The notes: generated by a model from the sequence alone, not told the origin. A DNA stretch of 64,000 nucleotides from Paenibacillus faecis (GCF_008084145.1 NZ_VSDO01000005.1:124001-188000); one strand, 5' to 3'. Positions 6,943 through 16,142 are shown, counted from the first letter of the stretch. Translations and numbers: made by a program.

Positions 6943-8325
6943 ATGAAAATGAGTTTGAAAAAGACGGCCACCGCTATTTTTTCCGCGATTGTGGCTTGCT
7001 CGCTGCTTCTGGTACCCACAAGCGCCTCGGCGGCTGCCTCCGGGAGCCAGAAGCAATGGCTGCAGCAAAACGCGCATAAGCTGAACTCGCTGGAGTCCGA
7101 GGATTATAGCGATCTCGCCTTTTTAAAGCCGCTGCTGAAGGACAAAACCGTTGTCAGCCTCGGGGAAAATTATCACCGTGTGGCCGAGTACAGCAGTGTA
7201 AAAACAAGGCTGATTAAATTTTTACACGAAGAGATGGGCTTTGATGTGATCGCTTTTGAATCGGGAATGGGGGATGCGGCCGCCGTGTTTGAAACCCGGG
7301 ATTACCTTACTCCGGAGGAGATGATGGGGGGTTCGATCCATGGGGCCTGGCATTCCAGCGAAACCCTGGAGCTGTTCAATTATATCAAGGAGCAGGGAAA
7401 GGGCGACGATCCCCTGTATCTGGCGGGGTATGACAATCAATTTACGAGCTATTATCTGACCCAGTTTATTGGCGGAGTGATCGGCAAACTGGATCTTGAT
7501 AAAGGGAAAGCTTTCGCACAAATGGAGTTCCAGGCGATTGCTGACTGGTATGGGGTGGTTAACAAATACCCGATGTTCAGTAAGGATCCGGTTTATAGAA
7601 AAGAAATAAGGGCCGTGATCGACAAATATGTGCCGCAATATCAGGAAACCATCAAATATGTGGAGGAGCATCGTGCCGAGATCAAAGCGGTTGTTCCTAA
7701 TCAACCCCATATCGATGAAATTATTCTCAAGGCCTTGAAAGATCATGTCGCCTTTCTCGAGAGCGGGTTGAAGGACGTCAAGGATGGCTATTCCTCCCGC
7801 GACCGGTTGATGACGGAGAATCTGGAATGGGTGATGAAGACGCTGTACCCGGGAAAAAAGGTGATTTTGTGGGCCCATAATGACCATTTGGCCAAAAACA
7901 CTTCGAAAATGCGGGTTAAGGACGAAAGCGGAAAATGGATATACAGCTTTACAAGCATGGGCGAGCTGATGCACCGCAAATTGAAAGATAAAATGTATGT
8001 GATCGGGCTGTATATGAACCGTGGTTCTTCGGTGACACTCGATTCGGGTAAGCCGTTTACGATCAAGCCGGCAACAAAAGGAAGTCTCGAGCACTTGATT
8101 ATGCAGAGCGGTTACGCGAATTCCTTTATCGATTTGAGCAAGCATAAAGTGCAGAATGCGCAAAATGCCTGGATGTTCCGGCCGATCTACGCTTCCGAGG
8201 ACGGGCTGACCACGTATCAGGTTCTGCCGAATGTCATGCGGTTCATACCGAAGGAGCAGTACGACGGAATTATCGTCATCGATAAAGTGAAGGCCCCCAC
8301 CCCGCTCAAACCGGCGGGGAAATGA
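6943..8325 (+). CDS. Secreted erythromycin-esterase-family protein
   Basis: This 460-residue protein has a clear Sec signal peptide (basic MKMSLKKTATA, hydrophobic core, cleavage near SASA-AA at about residue 31). The mature part matches the erythromycin esterase (EreA-like, PF05139) fold: LGENYHRVAEY (Glu75, His78, Glu82), VIAFESGMG (Glu106) and later LWAHNDHLAKN are the conserved acidic/histidine positions. Characterised members hydrolyse the macrolide lactone, but many relatives are of unknown activity. The ribosome site GGGAGA is in place. It is co-directional and 22 bases after the second permease, so it is probably the last gene of the ytr-like operon. Confidence 0.82.
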   Translation: MKMSLKKTATAIFSAIVACSLLLVPTSASAAASGSQKQWLQQNAHKLNSLESEDYSDLAFLKPLLKDKTVVSLGENYHRVAEYSSVKTRLIKFLHEEMGFDVIAFESGMGDAAAVFETRDYLTPEEMMGGSIHGAWHSSETLELFNYIKEQGKGDDPLYLAGYDNQFTSYYLTQFIGGVIGKLDLDKGKAFAQMEFQAIADWYGVVNKYPMFSKDPVYRKEIRAVIDKYVPQYQETIKYVEEHRAEIKAVVPNQPHIDEIILKALKDHVAFLESGLKDVKDGYSSRDRLMTENLEWVMKTLYPGKKVILWAHNDHLAKNTSKMRVKDESGKWIYSFTSMGELMHRKLKDKMYVIGLYMNRGSSVTLDSGKPFTIKPATKGSLEHLIMQSGYANSFIDLSKHKVQNAQNAWMFRPIYASEDGLTTYQVLPNVMRFIPKEQYDGIIVIDKVKAPTPLKPAGK

Positions 8326-8351
8326 AGCGGGGCGTTTAAAAAGGCATAAGT

Positions 8352-8399
8352 AAAAGGGCCGGGAGCGTCAGTATTTCCATGACGTTCCGGCCCTTATTT
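8352..8399. terminator. Bidirectional terminator between converging genes
   Basis: A long stem (about 8352-8370 with 8380-8398, AAAGGGCCGGGAGCGTCA against TGACGTTCCGGCCCTT) has A-rich sequence on the left and T-rich on the right. It can therefore stop both the esterase transcript and the oncoming DUF1129 transcript. Confidence 0.88.
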
Positions 8400-8401
8400 A
8401 G

Positions 8402-9100
8402 TTATGCTTTCGGCCTGCGACCGAAAATGAATTTCTGTCCGAGAATGCCGACGACGAAGATGATCAGACTATCCCAAGGCGATACGGTAAACGAGGGCAT
8501 GATGCGGCCCAAGAATACGCCGACGGTGATGATCCCCACCGCGATGGCAAGATAAGTGCCGAGTGTCTTGATATCAAACTTGCGGGGAGGCGTCTGGGAC
8601 GCTTCCTCTTTGTTTTTACGGGAACCCGGGCCAAGAAAACGGATGACCAATTCGACCAGGACGATCGAAAGCCCCGCGATCAACAGCAGCGACGCGCTGC
8701 TGATGAGGGTATACTCCAGCTCCCCGCCAAACCATTTGCTGAAGAAGCCTGTAATCATGTAAATGAAGAATACCCAAGTCAGTGCCACCCAGGGAATCAT
8801 CGTGTAATACATAATTTTTTCTTTCGTACTGCGAGGCTTGCGCATGTTGACGTCATCCACGACCTGTTCGCAGTATGCTTTTGCATCTGGGCCATAGAGT
8901 TGTTCCGCGGAAATGCCTTTAGACTGGTTTTTGACGATTTCCCTTGCTAATCCAAGCAGTACCTCTTCCCCTTTGGCCTCGGTCAAGGAACTTCCGCCGG
9001 ATCGGATGTACTTCACCATTTCCCCGAAGTAGGCTTCATTTTCCGGAGTCATTTGTTGTCTCAGCGTCTTCGTTTCATGAATCATTTCATGAATATACAA
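8402..9100 (-). CDS. DUF1129 family membrane protein
   Basis: This 232-residue protein has a soluble helical N-terminus (about 1-95, with the DUF1129-like ILLGLAREIV-type and QLYGPDAKAYCEQVVDDV pattern). Four hydrophobic segments follow (about 103-122, 137-155, 183-202 and 208-224). DUF1129 proteins are Firmicute membrane proteins of unknown role. Translation appears to start at TTG 9100 behind GGAGAGGAAG on the minus strand; ATG 9085 is the alternative. The gene stands alone. Confidence 0.75.
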   Translation of the reverse strand: MYIHEMIHETKTLRQQMTPENEAYFGEMVKYIRSGGSSLTEAKGEEVLLGLAREIVKNQSKGISAEQLYGPDAKAYCEQVVDDVNMRKPRSTKEKIMYYTMIPWVALTWVFFIYMITGFFSKWFGGELEYTLISSASLLLIAGLSIVLVELVIRFLGPGSRKNKEEASQTPPRKFDIKTLGTYLAIAVGIITVGVFLGRIMPSFTVSPWDSLIIFVVGILGQKFIFGRRPKA

Positions 9101-9358
9101 GGGCTTCCTCTCCTCCCATGCTGTCCATTTCTCTAATTTCTCCCATTATGCATTTAAATTTCCGGTTTTCCCCAGTCTTGTACGGCAAAAGTATAGCGCA
9201 AATTTTGTCATGGATGCAAGGGCCTTCCGATGTGACCTGACTGATGAGACTGGAGAATCAACAGAAGAGATCGCTAGGTTTGACGTTTTGGTGAAGCGGG
9301 AATAAAAAAACGCTCCCTACGCCGAAACTACAGCAAAAAGGTAAAGGAGGCAGGAAGG

Positions 9359-9571
9359 ATGGACAAGTTTGAATCGGAGCTGACGCGCCGTTACTTATTA
9401 AACAGCCAATCCAGAGGCAGCTTGGAAGAAGTCGTAAGTGAGGATGAAAGTCTGGATTTGGTCGTGGATGCGCAAACGGCCGGGCAGGAGGGCAAGGGAG
9501 ACGACTTTTCCGACCGGTGGGAAGGGAAGGATGAGACCCGCGACTTTTTCCTGCAGTCTTATTACCAGTAG
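9359..9571 (+). CDS. Small acidic hypothetical protein
   Basis: This is a 70-residue, strongly acidic protein with no membrane segment and no recognised motif. The start ATG follows a textbook AAAGGAGGC site at about 9343-9351, which is the main support for it being real. No homology is recognised. Confidence 0.5.
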   Translation: MDKFESELTRRYLLNSQSRGSLEEVVSEDESLDLVVDAQTAGQEGKGDDFSDRWEGKDETRDFFLQSYYQ

Positions 9572-9581
9572 CAAAAAGCGA

Positions 9582-9610
9582 TTGACACCGGTTTTCCCCG
9601 ATGCTAAGAT
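9582..9610 (+). promoter_or_regulatory. Consensus sigma-A promoter
   Basis: TTGACA (9582-9587) and TAAGAT (9605-9610) have a 17-base spacer. It lies about 70 bases upstream of the hydrolase start and drives that gene. Confidence 0.8.
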
Positions 9611-9637
9611 AAGTTTATTATTCATATTAAACTTATC
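9608..9637. promoter_or_regulatory. Perfect 10-bp inverted repeat at the transcription start
   Basis: GATAAGTTTA (9608-9617) and TAAACTTATC (9628-9637) form an exact inverted repeat with a 10-base centre. It begins within the -10 box and covers the expected start point. The geometry suits a dimeric repressor (TetR- or MarR-like), but no regulator gene is adjacent. Confidence 0.6.
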
Positions 9638-9677
9638 GGAATAATTTAATTTGAATTCATCGGCAGGGGGAATCGCA

Positions 9678-10505
9678 ATGGAACGGCAAATCAGCATACC
9701 GTATGGAGAAGAACGGATTGCGGCAAGCGTGCACTACGCGGAGGCGAAGGTACAGGGCAGCCGCTGCAAAGAACGCGTTCCGCTTGTGGTTATCTGTCAT
9801 GGCTTTGTCGGCAGCCGGATCGGCGTTGACCGCCTCTTCGTCAAGACGGCCCGTTCCTTGGCGGAAGCGGGATTTCTGGTCGTCCGTTTCGATCATGTCG
9901 GATGCGGCGAGAGCAGCGGGGAGTACGGAAGCGAAGGCGTTGATTCCCTGATCGCCCAGACGCGGGCCGTATTGGATTACGCGTTTGGGCTGGGGGATAT
10001 CGACCCGACCCGCGTATCCTTAATCGGACACAGCCTGGGAGGCATGATCGCGCTGCTTACGGCGGTTCGGGACCGGCGGGTCAAGAATCTGATTCTTTGG
10101 TCTGCCGTCGGTTATCCATTCAACGATATCGTCAACATCACCGGGCGCAAAGTGTATGATCGGGCAATCGAGCATGGCTCGGCGGATTATCTGGGCTACG
10201 CGCTGACCCCGGCCTTCTTCAATTCTCTGGGCGCGTACCAGCCGATGCAGGAAGCGATGAAGTTCACCGGCGATGTGTTGGTCGTCCATGGGACGAGCGA
10301 CGATGTCATCCCTGCCGATTACGCGTTTTTGTATCAGAAAGTGTTTTGGATGCGTATGGAAGGACGCTGCGATAAGGAAATTATTTTTCAGGCGGATCAT
10401 ACGTACTCTTCCGGCGAGACCCGGGAGCCCTTGATCCGCAAGACCCGCGATTGGCTGAGCGGACGGGAAGCCGAGCAGAACGAATGGAAGCACTGGATGA
10501 TCTGA
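9678..10505 (+). CDS. Alpha/beta hydrolase (esterase-like)
   Basis: This 275-residue serine hydrolase has the fold's key points in order: ICHGFVGS oxyanion region, a GCGESSG loop, the nucleophile elbow GHSLGG, an acid in HGTSDDVIP and a histidine in QADHTYS. That is the layout of cytosolic feruloyl/acyl esterase-like hydrolases of the BAAT/DLH-like type. ATG 9678 is preferred to the upstream TTG 9651 because AGGGGGAA lies just before it and the protein then begins with a strand. It is expressed from the promoter at 9582-9610. The substrate is unknown. Confidence 0.85.
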   Translation: MERQISIPYGEERIAASVHYAEAKVQGSRCKERVPLVVICHGFVGSRIGVDRLFVKTARSLAEAGFLVVRFDHVGCGESSGEYGSEGVDSLIAQTRAVLDYAFGLGDIDPTRVSLIGHSLGGMIALLTAVRDRRVKNLILWSAVGYPFNDIVNITGRKVYDRAIEHGSADYLGYALTPAFFNSLGAYQPMQEAMKFTGDVLVVHGTSDDVIPADYAFLYQKVFWMRMEGRCDKEIIFQADHTYSSGETREPLIRKTRDWLSGREAEQNEWKHWMI

Positions 10506-10632
10506 AGATAAAAACTAGGATGGCTGCAAATACAGGCTGAACCCATCTCCTTTTTCCGTAAAAGTGGTAAATAACTTCCTTTCGGGATAAAATGAAATTA
10601 AAGCGAAAGGCTTTGTTACGGGAGGTAGAGAG

Positions 10633-11430
10633 ATGGTTCAGCCTGCATTGTTTGTAGCCCACGGGTCGCCGACCCTGGCGATCGAGGAGAATGATTATAC
10701 GAAGTTTCTCAGACGGCTGGGGCAGGAGATGCTGGATCGGCCGCGGGCCGCGGTGATTTTCTCGGCGCATTGGGAATCGCCGGTCCAACTCGTAAGCGCG
10801 GACGATCGTCATCAGACGATGCATGATTACTACGGGTTTCCGGAGGAGATGTACCGGATCCGTTACCCCGCGGCGGGCGATCCTCTGCTTGCCGATGAGA
10901 TCATATCCAGGTTTAAAGCGGGGAACCTGCCCTCCCGGACCGTAGAGGGGCGGGGGCTGGACCATGGGGCCTGGGTCGTGCTGAGGGCGATGTTCCCGGA
11001 AGGGGATATCCCGGTTGTCGAGCTTTCCGTAGACGCGAAGCGTTCTCCCGCGGAGCAATATGCGATCGGTAAAATGCTGGGGGAGCTCCGCAGCGACAAT
11101 GTGCTGATCATCGGAAGCGGCGGGTTGGTGCACAATTTGCGGCGAATCGCCGGCGAAGGAACGGATCCAGCGGCGTGGGCGGTTCTATTTGACGATTGGA
11201 TCGGAGAACAGCTGGTCTCATGGAATCTCCGCAGCCTGTTCGAGTACGACAAAAAGGCCCCCCATGCCAAGGAAGCCGTGCCTACTTACGCGACGGAACA
11301 CTTCGCTCCTTTACTGTACGCGATGGGGGCTGCCGATTCCGACCGCCAGGCCGTCAAGCTGTTCCAGGACTACCAATACGGCAGCCTCAGCCTGAACTGC
11401 TGGATGTTCGGCAACCGGCCGGACCGCTGA
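10633..11430 (+). CDS. Extradiol ring-cleavage dioxygenase, LigB/DODA type
   Basis: This 265-residue protein of the class III extradiol dioxygenase family resembles plant DODA and E. coli YgiD. The metal-binding and catalytic histidines are visible: FVAHGSP (His10), FSAHWES (His46), LDHGAW (His111) and SGGLVHN (His167). Family members open catechol-type rings, such as DOPA, with a single metal ion; the natural substrate in bacteria is often unknown. GGAGGTAGAG precedes the ATG. The gene appears to stand alone. Confidence 0.88.
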   Translation: MVQPALFVAHGSPTLAIEENDYTKFLRRLGQEMLDRPRAAVIFSAHWESPVQLVSADDRHQTMHDYYGFPEEMYRIRYPAAGDPLLADEIISRFKAGNLPSRTVEGRGLDHGAWVVLRAMFPEGDIPVVELSVDAKRSPAEQYAIGKMLGELRSDNVLIIGSGGLVHNLRRIAGEGTDPAAWAVLFDDWIGEQLVSWNLRSLFEYDKKAPHAKEAVPTYATEHFAPLLYAMGAADSDRQAVKLFQDYQYGSLSLNCWMFGNRPDR

Positions 11431-11463
11431 CCGATTGCCGCGAAATTCGGGGGCCGGCCGGAA

Positions 11464-11973
11464 TTACCTGGCTCCCGAAAGATGGCCATAATCCCGATTG
11501 CGCCCCAAACGGCGGCGCAGAAACGGTGTGACGTAGTGGTCGAGGCCGATTCTTCCCGCGTTGTATCCGGCGACGACAATAAAGATCTGCAGCAACACCA
11601 GCTGCGGGTTGGTGCTTACCGTGCCCGAGAACAGGAAAGCGAAATTCATGATCATCCCGAACAAGGCCGCTTCCCATGTCAATAACCCCAGAATGAGGCC
11701 CACACCTACCAGAATTTCTCCCCAGGGAACGAGGACGTTAAACAGTCCTACTCCCGGAAGCGCAAAGCTCTCCAGGAAGGATGCCCACCAGCTCTGAACG
11801 GCGGGGTGCTCGCCGCCGCTTTTTTCGATGGCCGCGCGCAAAAATCCACCGGCATCAAAACCTCCCGTTATTTTTCCCCACCCTGAAGTCAGCCATTGAT
11901 ATCCGACATAAATCCGGACCAGAGTCAAAAGCCAAGCAGCCACCGGGCTGTTTCTTAACCAATTCACAACCAT
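11464..11973 (-). CDS. DoxX family membrane protein
   Basis: This 169-residue protein has the four-helix DoxX layout: LLTLVRIYVGYQWLTSGWGKI at the start (about 15-35), then helices near 75-95, 98-117 and 120-138. The conserved WGKI and FxxxVPWGEILVG stretches are present. DoxX proteins are membrane components linked to quinone/thiosulphate oxidation or oxidative stress. AAAGGAGGGG precedes the ATG on the minus strand. It converges on the dioxygenase gene and diverges from the YerB gene. Confidence 0.85.
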   Translation of the reverse strand: MVVNWLRNSPVAAWLLTLVRIYVGYQWLTSGWGKITGGFDAGGFLRAAIEKSGGEHPAVQSWWASFLESFALPGVGLFNVLVPWGEILVGVGLILGLLTWEAALFGMIMNFAFLFSGTVSTNPQLVLLQIFIVVAGYNAGRIGLDHYVTPFLRRRLGRNRDYGHLSGAR

Positions 11974-12058
11974 AAAGTCCCCTCCTTTTCCCCTAATTAA
12001 ACCCGATATTTAAAATTTTAACAATAAGTAAAAACGGCAGGGGGAGGTTAAAATTCTT

Positions 12059-12086
12059 TTCGCTCCGACTTTGTTCGACGTATAAT
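12059..12086 (+). promoter_or_regulatory. Probable promoter of the YerB gene
   Basis: A perfect TATAAT lies at 12081-12086. The -35 box is weak (TTCGCT at 12059-12064, 16-base spacer). It is placed 31 bases before the start codon. Confidence 0.45.
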
Positions 12087-12117
12087 AGAACTTATTACAT
12101 ATTTTGACGGAGGAATC

Positions 12118-13191
12118 ATGAATTTAAACCTGATAAGGAACAGTTTTGTTCTCCTGCTGTTGTCGATTTGTCTGATCGCCCTGCCAGCCTGCGGAACCGC
12201 CAAAAATCCCCCCGCCGCGGAAGAACCCGCGGTTGAAACTATTACGGTGGAAGAAGAGCCTCCCGTTTCCGAGGAACGGCCTGCGGCCGCCTACACGGCA
12301 CCGTTGACGGGGATGCCGCTCAACGAGCCGTTAACCCGGCGTCCGCTGGCGGTCATGGTCAATAATGCGCCCGCGGCCAGGCCGCAATCGGGACTCGGCG
12401 GCGCCGATATCGTATATGAAGTGCTGGCCGAAGGCGGCGTCACCCGGCTCGTCTCGATCTTCCACAGCCGGGCGGATGAAGCCAAAATCGGGCCGATCCG
12501 CAGCATCCGCCCGTATATGATCGAGCTGGGCGAGAGCTACCACGGGGTGCTGGTCCACGCCGGCGCGAGCAATGACGCTTACGCGATTTTGCAGCGGCAG
12601 AAGAAGGAAGATCTCGACGAGATTACGAATGCGGGTGCTTATTTCTGGCGGGACAAGTCGCGAAAGGCTCCGCACAATCTGTACTCCAACGTGGAGAAGC
12701 TTCTGGAAGGGGCGGCTAAGCGCAAGTACAAGACCGAAGACACCTCCGTTCCGACATACAGCTTCCTTAAAGAGGGCGACCTTGTCGCGGGCGATTCCGC
12801 AAACTCGGTCGAGATCAAGTTCCAACTGAATAACTATAAAGTTACATATAAATACGATGCGGCGACCCAGCTATATCAGCGTTACGTCAACGGAAGCCCG
12901 CATAACGACCGGGAAACGGGAGAAATCCTGACCGCAGCGAACGTAGTCGTTCTCAGCGCGGATCACAAAGTGCTGGATGACGTGGGACGGTTGTCCGTCG
13001 ATTTGGAGCTGGGAGGACAGGCCGTGCTGTTTCAGCGCGGGAAAATGATTCGGGGGCAGTGGATTCACCGGCCGGACGATGTCATCCGATTCGTGAAGGA
13101 CAATCAGGAGGTTCCGTTTGCGCCGGGGACGACCTATTTCAATGTGGTGCCGAATCAGCCGGATTTCGACAGTCATCTTAAGGTGGAGTAG
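12118..13191 (+). CDS. yerB: DUF3048 lipoprotein, YerB family
   Basis: This 357-residue lipoprotein has a lipobox (LPAC, Cys22) after a hydrophobic signal. An acidic proline-rich linker (about 28-60) leads to the DUF3048 domains: TGMPL, RPLAVMVNNAPAARPQSGL, ADIVYEVLAEGGVTRL and IGPIRSIRPYMIELG are the conserved N-terminal blocks, and the C-terminal block ends near FNVVPNQPDF. It should be anchored on the outer face of the membrane. Its function is unknown, although relatives are conserved in sporulating Bacillales. GGAGGAATC precedes the ATG. Confidence 0.9.
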   Translation: MNLNLIRNSFVLLLLSICLIALPACGTAKNPPAAEEPAVETITVEEEPPVSEERPAAAYTAPLTGMPLNEPLTRRPLAVMVNNAPAARPQSGLGGADIVYEVLAEGGVTRLVSIFHSRADEAKIGPIRSIRPYMIELGESYHGVLVHAGASNDAYAILQRQKKEDLDEITNAGAYFWRDKSRKAPHNLYSNVEKLLEGAAKRKYKTEDTSVPTYSFLKEGDLVAGDSANSVEIKFQLNNYKVTYKYDAATQLYQRYVNGSPHNDRETGEILTAANVVVLSADHKVLDDVGRLSVDLELGGQAVLFQRGKMIRGQWIHRPDDVIRFVKDNQEVPFAPGTTYFNVVPNQPDFDSHLKVE

Positions 13192-13402
13192 GGTGCGTGA
13201 TATCCGGAATTTTGCAGGTTATGGCTGATTTTGGAACAGGAAGGATAAGAATGGGGATTGTTGGGTAAATATAAGCGAATGAAGATGAAATGTTTGCGAC
13301 AAAATTTACTATAGCCGTATCAGTTGTGATAATATATTCAAGTGTGTTAAGGGATTGTTTCAGGAGTGTAAAAATTACACAAAAGAGAAAAGGGGAACCC
13401 AA

Positions 13403-14017
13403 ATGCGAGTGAAGAAAAAGGATATCTTTTTCCAAACTTTGGAGAACATGGCCGATACGATCGTGCACTCGGCGGATTATTTCGCCCAACAGGTGTCGGA
13501 CTTTAAGGATGTTGAGCAATTTGCCAAGCAAATGAAAGAATTCGAATCCAAATGCGACGGCTACACACATACGATTATTGTCGAACTGAACAAGACGTTT
13601 ATTACCCCCATTGAACGCGACGATATCATGAACCTGACGACGAAGCTGGACGACGTGATTGACGGTCTGGAGGCGACGACATCCCGGTTCTTTATGTACC
13701 ATTTGAGCCAGCCTGACGAGTATATTATTCAATTTGCGGAAATGCTCCGCAATTCGGCTTATGAGATTCAAAAGGCGATTCATCTGCTGTCGCAGAAGAA
13801 GCTGCTGGCCATCCGCGAGCATACGATCCGTTTGAACGATCTGGAGAACCAGGGCGACGAATTGCTGCGGATCTGTATCAAAGAACTGTTTGCGAAAGTC
13901 TCGGATCCGATCGAATTAATCAAGAAAAAAGAGATCTACGAACGCCTGGAAACGACCACGGATGCCTGCGAGCATGTGGCGAATATGCTGGAATCCATCA
14001 TTATGCGCAATTCATAA
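13403..14017 (+). CDS. DUF47 (PhoU-like) Pit accessory protein
   Basis: This 204-residue all-helical protein is of the DUF47/YkaA family, related to PhoU and typically encoded next to a Pit transporter, whose phosphate uptake it is thought to modulate. It has FFQTLENMADTI near the start and repeated acidic helices with conserved D/E (for example NDLENQGDELLR and ETTTDACEHVANMLESIIMR). ATG 13403 is chosen over the ATG at 13355 because AAAGGGGAACC lies just before it and the family begins with MxxKKKD. It is followed by pit after 84 bases. Confidence 0.9.
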   Translation: MRVKKKDIFFQTLENMADTIVHSADYFAQQVSDFKDVEQFAKQMKEFESKCDGYTHTIIVELNKTFITPIERDDIMNLTTKLDDVIDGLEATTSRFFMYHLSQPDEYIIQFAEMLRNSAYEIQKAIHLLSQKKLLAIREHTIRLNDLENQGDELLRICIKELFAKVSDPIELIKKKEIYERLETTTDACEHVANMLESIIMRNS

Positions 14018-14101
14018 GAAGCTTTGGTTTTACAATCGATTTTCGGGAGGTTGGAATTGCGCGGATTTACATAGAGAAACCAAGGTCTGTGCAAATAAGA
14101 T

Positions 14102-15091
14102 ATGGATACGAGTCTACTTATTATTGTCATCGTTATCATACTGGCGCTGGCGTTTGACTTCATCAACGGCTTTCACGATACGGCAAATGCGATTGCGACC
14201 TCTGTCTCCACCCGGGCGCTGAAGCCGCGGACGGCGATTATGCTGGCGGCCGTCATGAACTTCTTGGGAGCGATTATGTTCACCGGGGTAGCCAAGACAA
14301 TCGGCGGTAGCGTGGCGGATCCCGCCAAGCTGGATAACGGGTTGGAGGTGCTGATCGCTACGCTGCTGGCGGCGATTATCTGGAACCTCATCACCTGGTG
14401 GTTCGGGATTCCGTCTTCTTCCTCGCACGCTTTGATCGGCGCCCTTGCCGGAGCGGTGTTTGTGGGAGCCGGCTCGGAGAAGCTGAATTGGAGCGGTTTC
14501 CGGACCATTATTGAAGGCCTGCTGCTATCGCCGGTAATCGCGTTTGTTGTCGGCTACATCATTATGATGCTTTTGAAATGGATTTTTGCGAAACGCAGTC
14601 CTCACACGGTCAATAAAGGCTTTCGGACGATGCAAATCGTGACGGCGGCGATTCAAAGCTTCACCCACGGGACGAATGACGCCCAAAAGGCGATGGGGAT
14701 TATCACCTTCGCGCTCGTTACCGCCGAATATCAGAACCATATGGAGGTTCCACTGTGGGTCAAGCTTTCGGCGGCCACGGCCATGGCGCTGGGAACTTCC
14801 ATCGGCGGCTGGAAGATCATCAAGACGATGGGCACGAAGATTTTCAAAATCGAGCCGATCAACGGATTCGCCGCGGACATCACGGGCGCTTCGGTTATCT
14901 TTAGCGCGACGATGCTTCATCTGCCGGTCAGCACCACGCACGCTATTACCTCGGCAATCCTGGGCGTCGGCTCGGCCAAGCGCTTCTCCGCGGTCCGCTG
15001 GTCGCTGGCGGGACGAATCGTCATCGCCTGGTTCATTACGATTCCGATCGTGGCCGTGCTTTCCGGATTGATTTATAAGCTGCTGTTTTAA
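14102..15091 (+). CDS. pit: Low-affinity inorganic phosphate transporter (Pit family)
   Basis: This 329-residue membrane protein has the duplicated Pit signatures: FINGFHDTANAIATSVSTRAL near the N-terminus and FTHGTNDAQKAMGII in the second half. Each carries the GxxDxxN/GANDxxx-type phosphate-binding loop, and there are about ten helices. Pit carriers take up metal-phosphate by proton symport. The pairing with the DUF47 gene just upstream is the standard arrangement. The ribosome site before ATG 14102 is weak, which may fit translational coupling to a longer upstream transcript. Confidence 0.93.
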   Translation: MDTSLLIIVIVIILALAFDFINGFHDTANAIATSVSTRALKPRTAIMLAAVMNFLGAIMFTGVAKTIGGSVADPAKLDNGLEVLIATLLAAIIWNLITWWFGIPSSSSHALIGALAGAVFVGAGSEKLNWSGFRTIIEGLLLSPVIAFVVGYIIMMLLKWIFAKRSPHTVNKGFRTMQIVTAAIQSFTHGTNDAQKAMGIITFALVTAEYQNHMEVPLWVKLSAATAMALGTSIGGWKIIKTMGTKIFKIEPINGFAADITGASVIFSATMLHLPVSTTHAITSAILGVGSAKRFSAVRWSLAGRIVIAWFITIPIVAVLSGLIYKLLF

Positions 15092-15116
15092 CGGCTTGTT
15101 CCATAAAAAAGATCAA

Positions 15117-15150
15117 GAAAAGCCAATCTGTCCAGGTTGGCTTTTCTCTG
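15117..15150 (+). terminator. Terminator after pit
   Basis: GAAAAGCCAA (15117-15126) pairs perfectly with TTGGCTTTTC (15137-15146), and T-rich sequence follows. It lies 25 bases after the pit stop. Confidence 0.85.
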
Positions 15151-15181
15151 TATTCAAGCGGATGAGGGAGGGGGGAGCGTT

Positions 15182-16141
15182 TTGATACGAGTCATGGGCA
15201 TTACACGGGATCATCGGGTGGAGAGAGGGCTGTCGCTGGAGGACACCCAAAGCCCGAATTATGTATGGAGTTGGGTGGATTTTAACGCGCCGTCTCCGGA
15301 GGAGTCGGAAAAGCTGGATACGTTCTTTCACTTTCATCCCTTGGCGATCGAGGACTGCCTTCACGTGCTGCAGCGCCCGAAAATGGATCATTATGAGGAC
15401 ATGCAATTTCTTGTGCTGCACGCGCTCGATCCCGATACGCTCGGGACGGTGGAAGTGAACTTGTTCCTCGGCGGCAACTGTCTCGTGTCGTTCCACCAGC
15501 GCGCTATTAAAGAGATCGATGAAGTGTGGGAGAAGATGGACAGCCGGCTGGCGCATCGAAAAAAATGGGACCGCGGGATTTACGCGGCCGCCTACATGAT
15601 CATCGATGCGCTGGTGGACCAGTATTTTCCCTGCGTTTACGCCGTGGAGGACGAGCTGGATGAATTGGAGAACCGGGGGAGCAGCGAATCCGTAGAGTTG
15701 CTGATGAATCAAGTGTTCGACTTACGAGGCCGGCTGCTCAAGCTGAGGAGGACGATCGTGCCGATGCGGGACCTGATGTACCGGATTTTGAACTCCGAGC
15801 ATATCCAGGGAGAACGGGAACCGCGCGCTTATTTCGCCGATATTTACGATCACCTGTTGAAGCTGTCGGATATGATCGAAACCGACCGGGAAATGACCGC
15901 AGATTTGAGGGATTCTTACATCTCTTTGAATTCGAACCGGATGAACGGCATTATGAAGACGCTGACCGTGATCACCACCGTGTTTATGCCGCTAACGCTC
16001 ATCGTCGGCATCTATGGCATGAACTTCGCTTACATGCCCGAACTGCAATGGCGTTACGGCTACTTTGCCGTTTTGGGCCTGATGGTGATGCTGGCCGTCT
16101 GGATGATTCTCGCCTTCCACAAACGCGGCTGGTTCAAATAA
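15182..16141 (+). CDS. corA: CorA-family magnesium/cobalt transporter
   Basis: This 319-residue protein has a long cytosolic N-terminal domain (about 1-255) and two C-terminal membrane helices. The invariant GMN motif is seen in IYGMNFAYMPEL after the first helix, and the acidic tail and KRGW end are typical. CorA forms a pentameric Mg2+ channel. TTG 15182 is chosen because GGAGGGGGGAG sits directly upstream; an earlier in-frame ATG at 15137 lies inside the pit terminator and is unlikely. ATG 15194 is a further alternative. Confidence 0.92.
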   Translation: MIRVMGITRDHRVERGLSLEDTQSPNYVWSWVDFNAPSPEESEKLDTFFHFHPLAIEDCLHVLQRPKMDHYEDMQFLVLHALDPDTLGTVEVNLFLGGNCLVSFHQRAIKEIDEVWEKMDSRLAHRKKWDRGIYAAAYMIIDALVDQYFPCVYAVEDELDELENRGSSESVELLMNQVFDLRGRLLKLRRTIVPMRDLMYRILNSEHIQGEREPRAYFADIYDHLLKLSDMIETDREMTADLRDSYISLNSNRMNGIMKTLTVITTVFMPLTLIVGIYGMNFAYMPELQWRYGYFAVLGLMVMLAVWMILAFHKRGWFK

Positions 16142-16142
16142 A

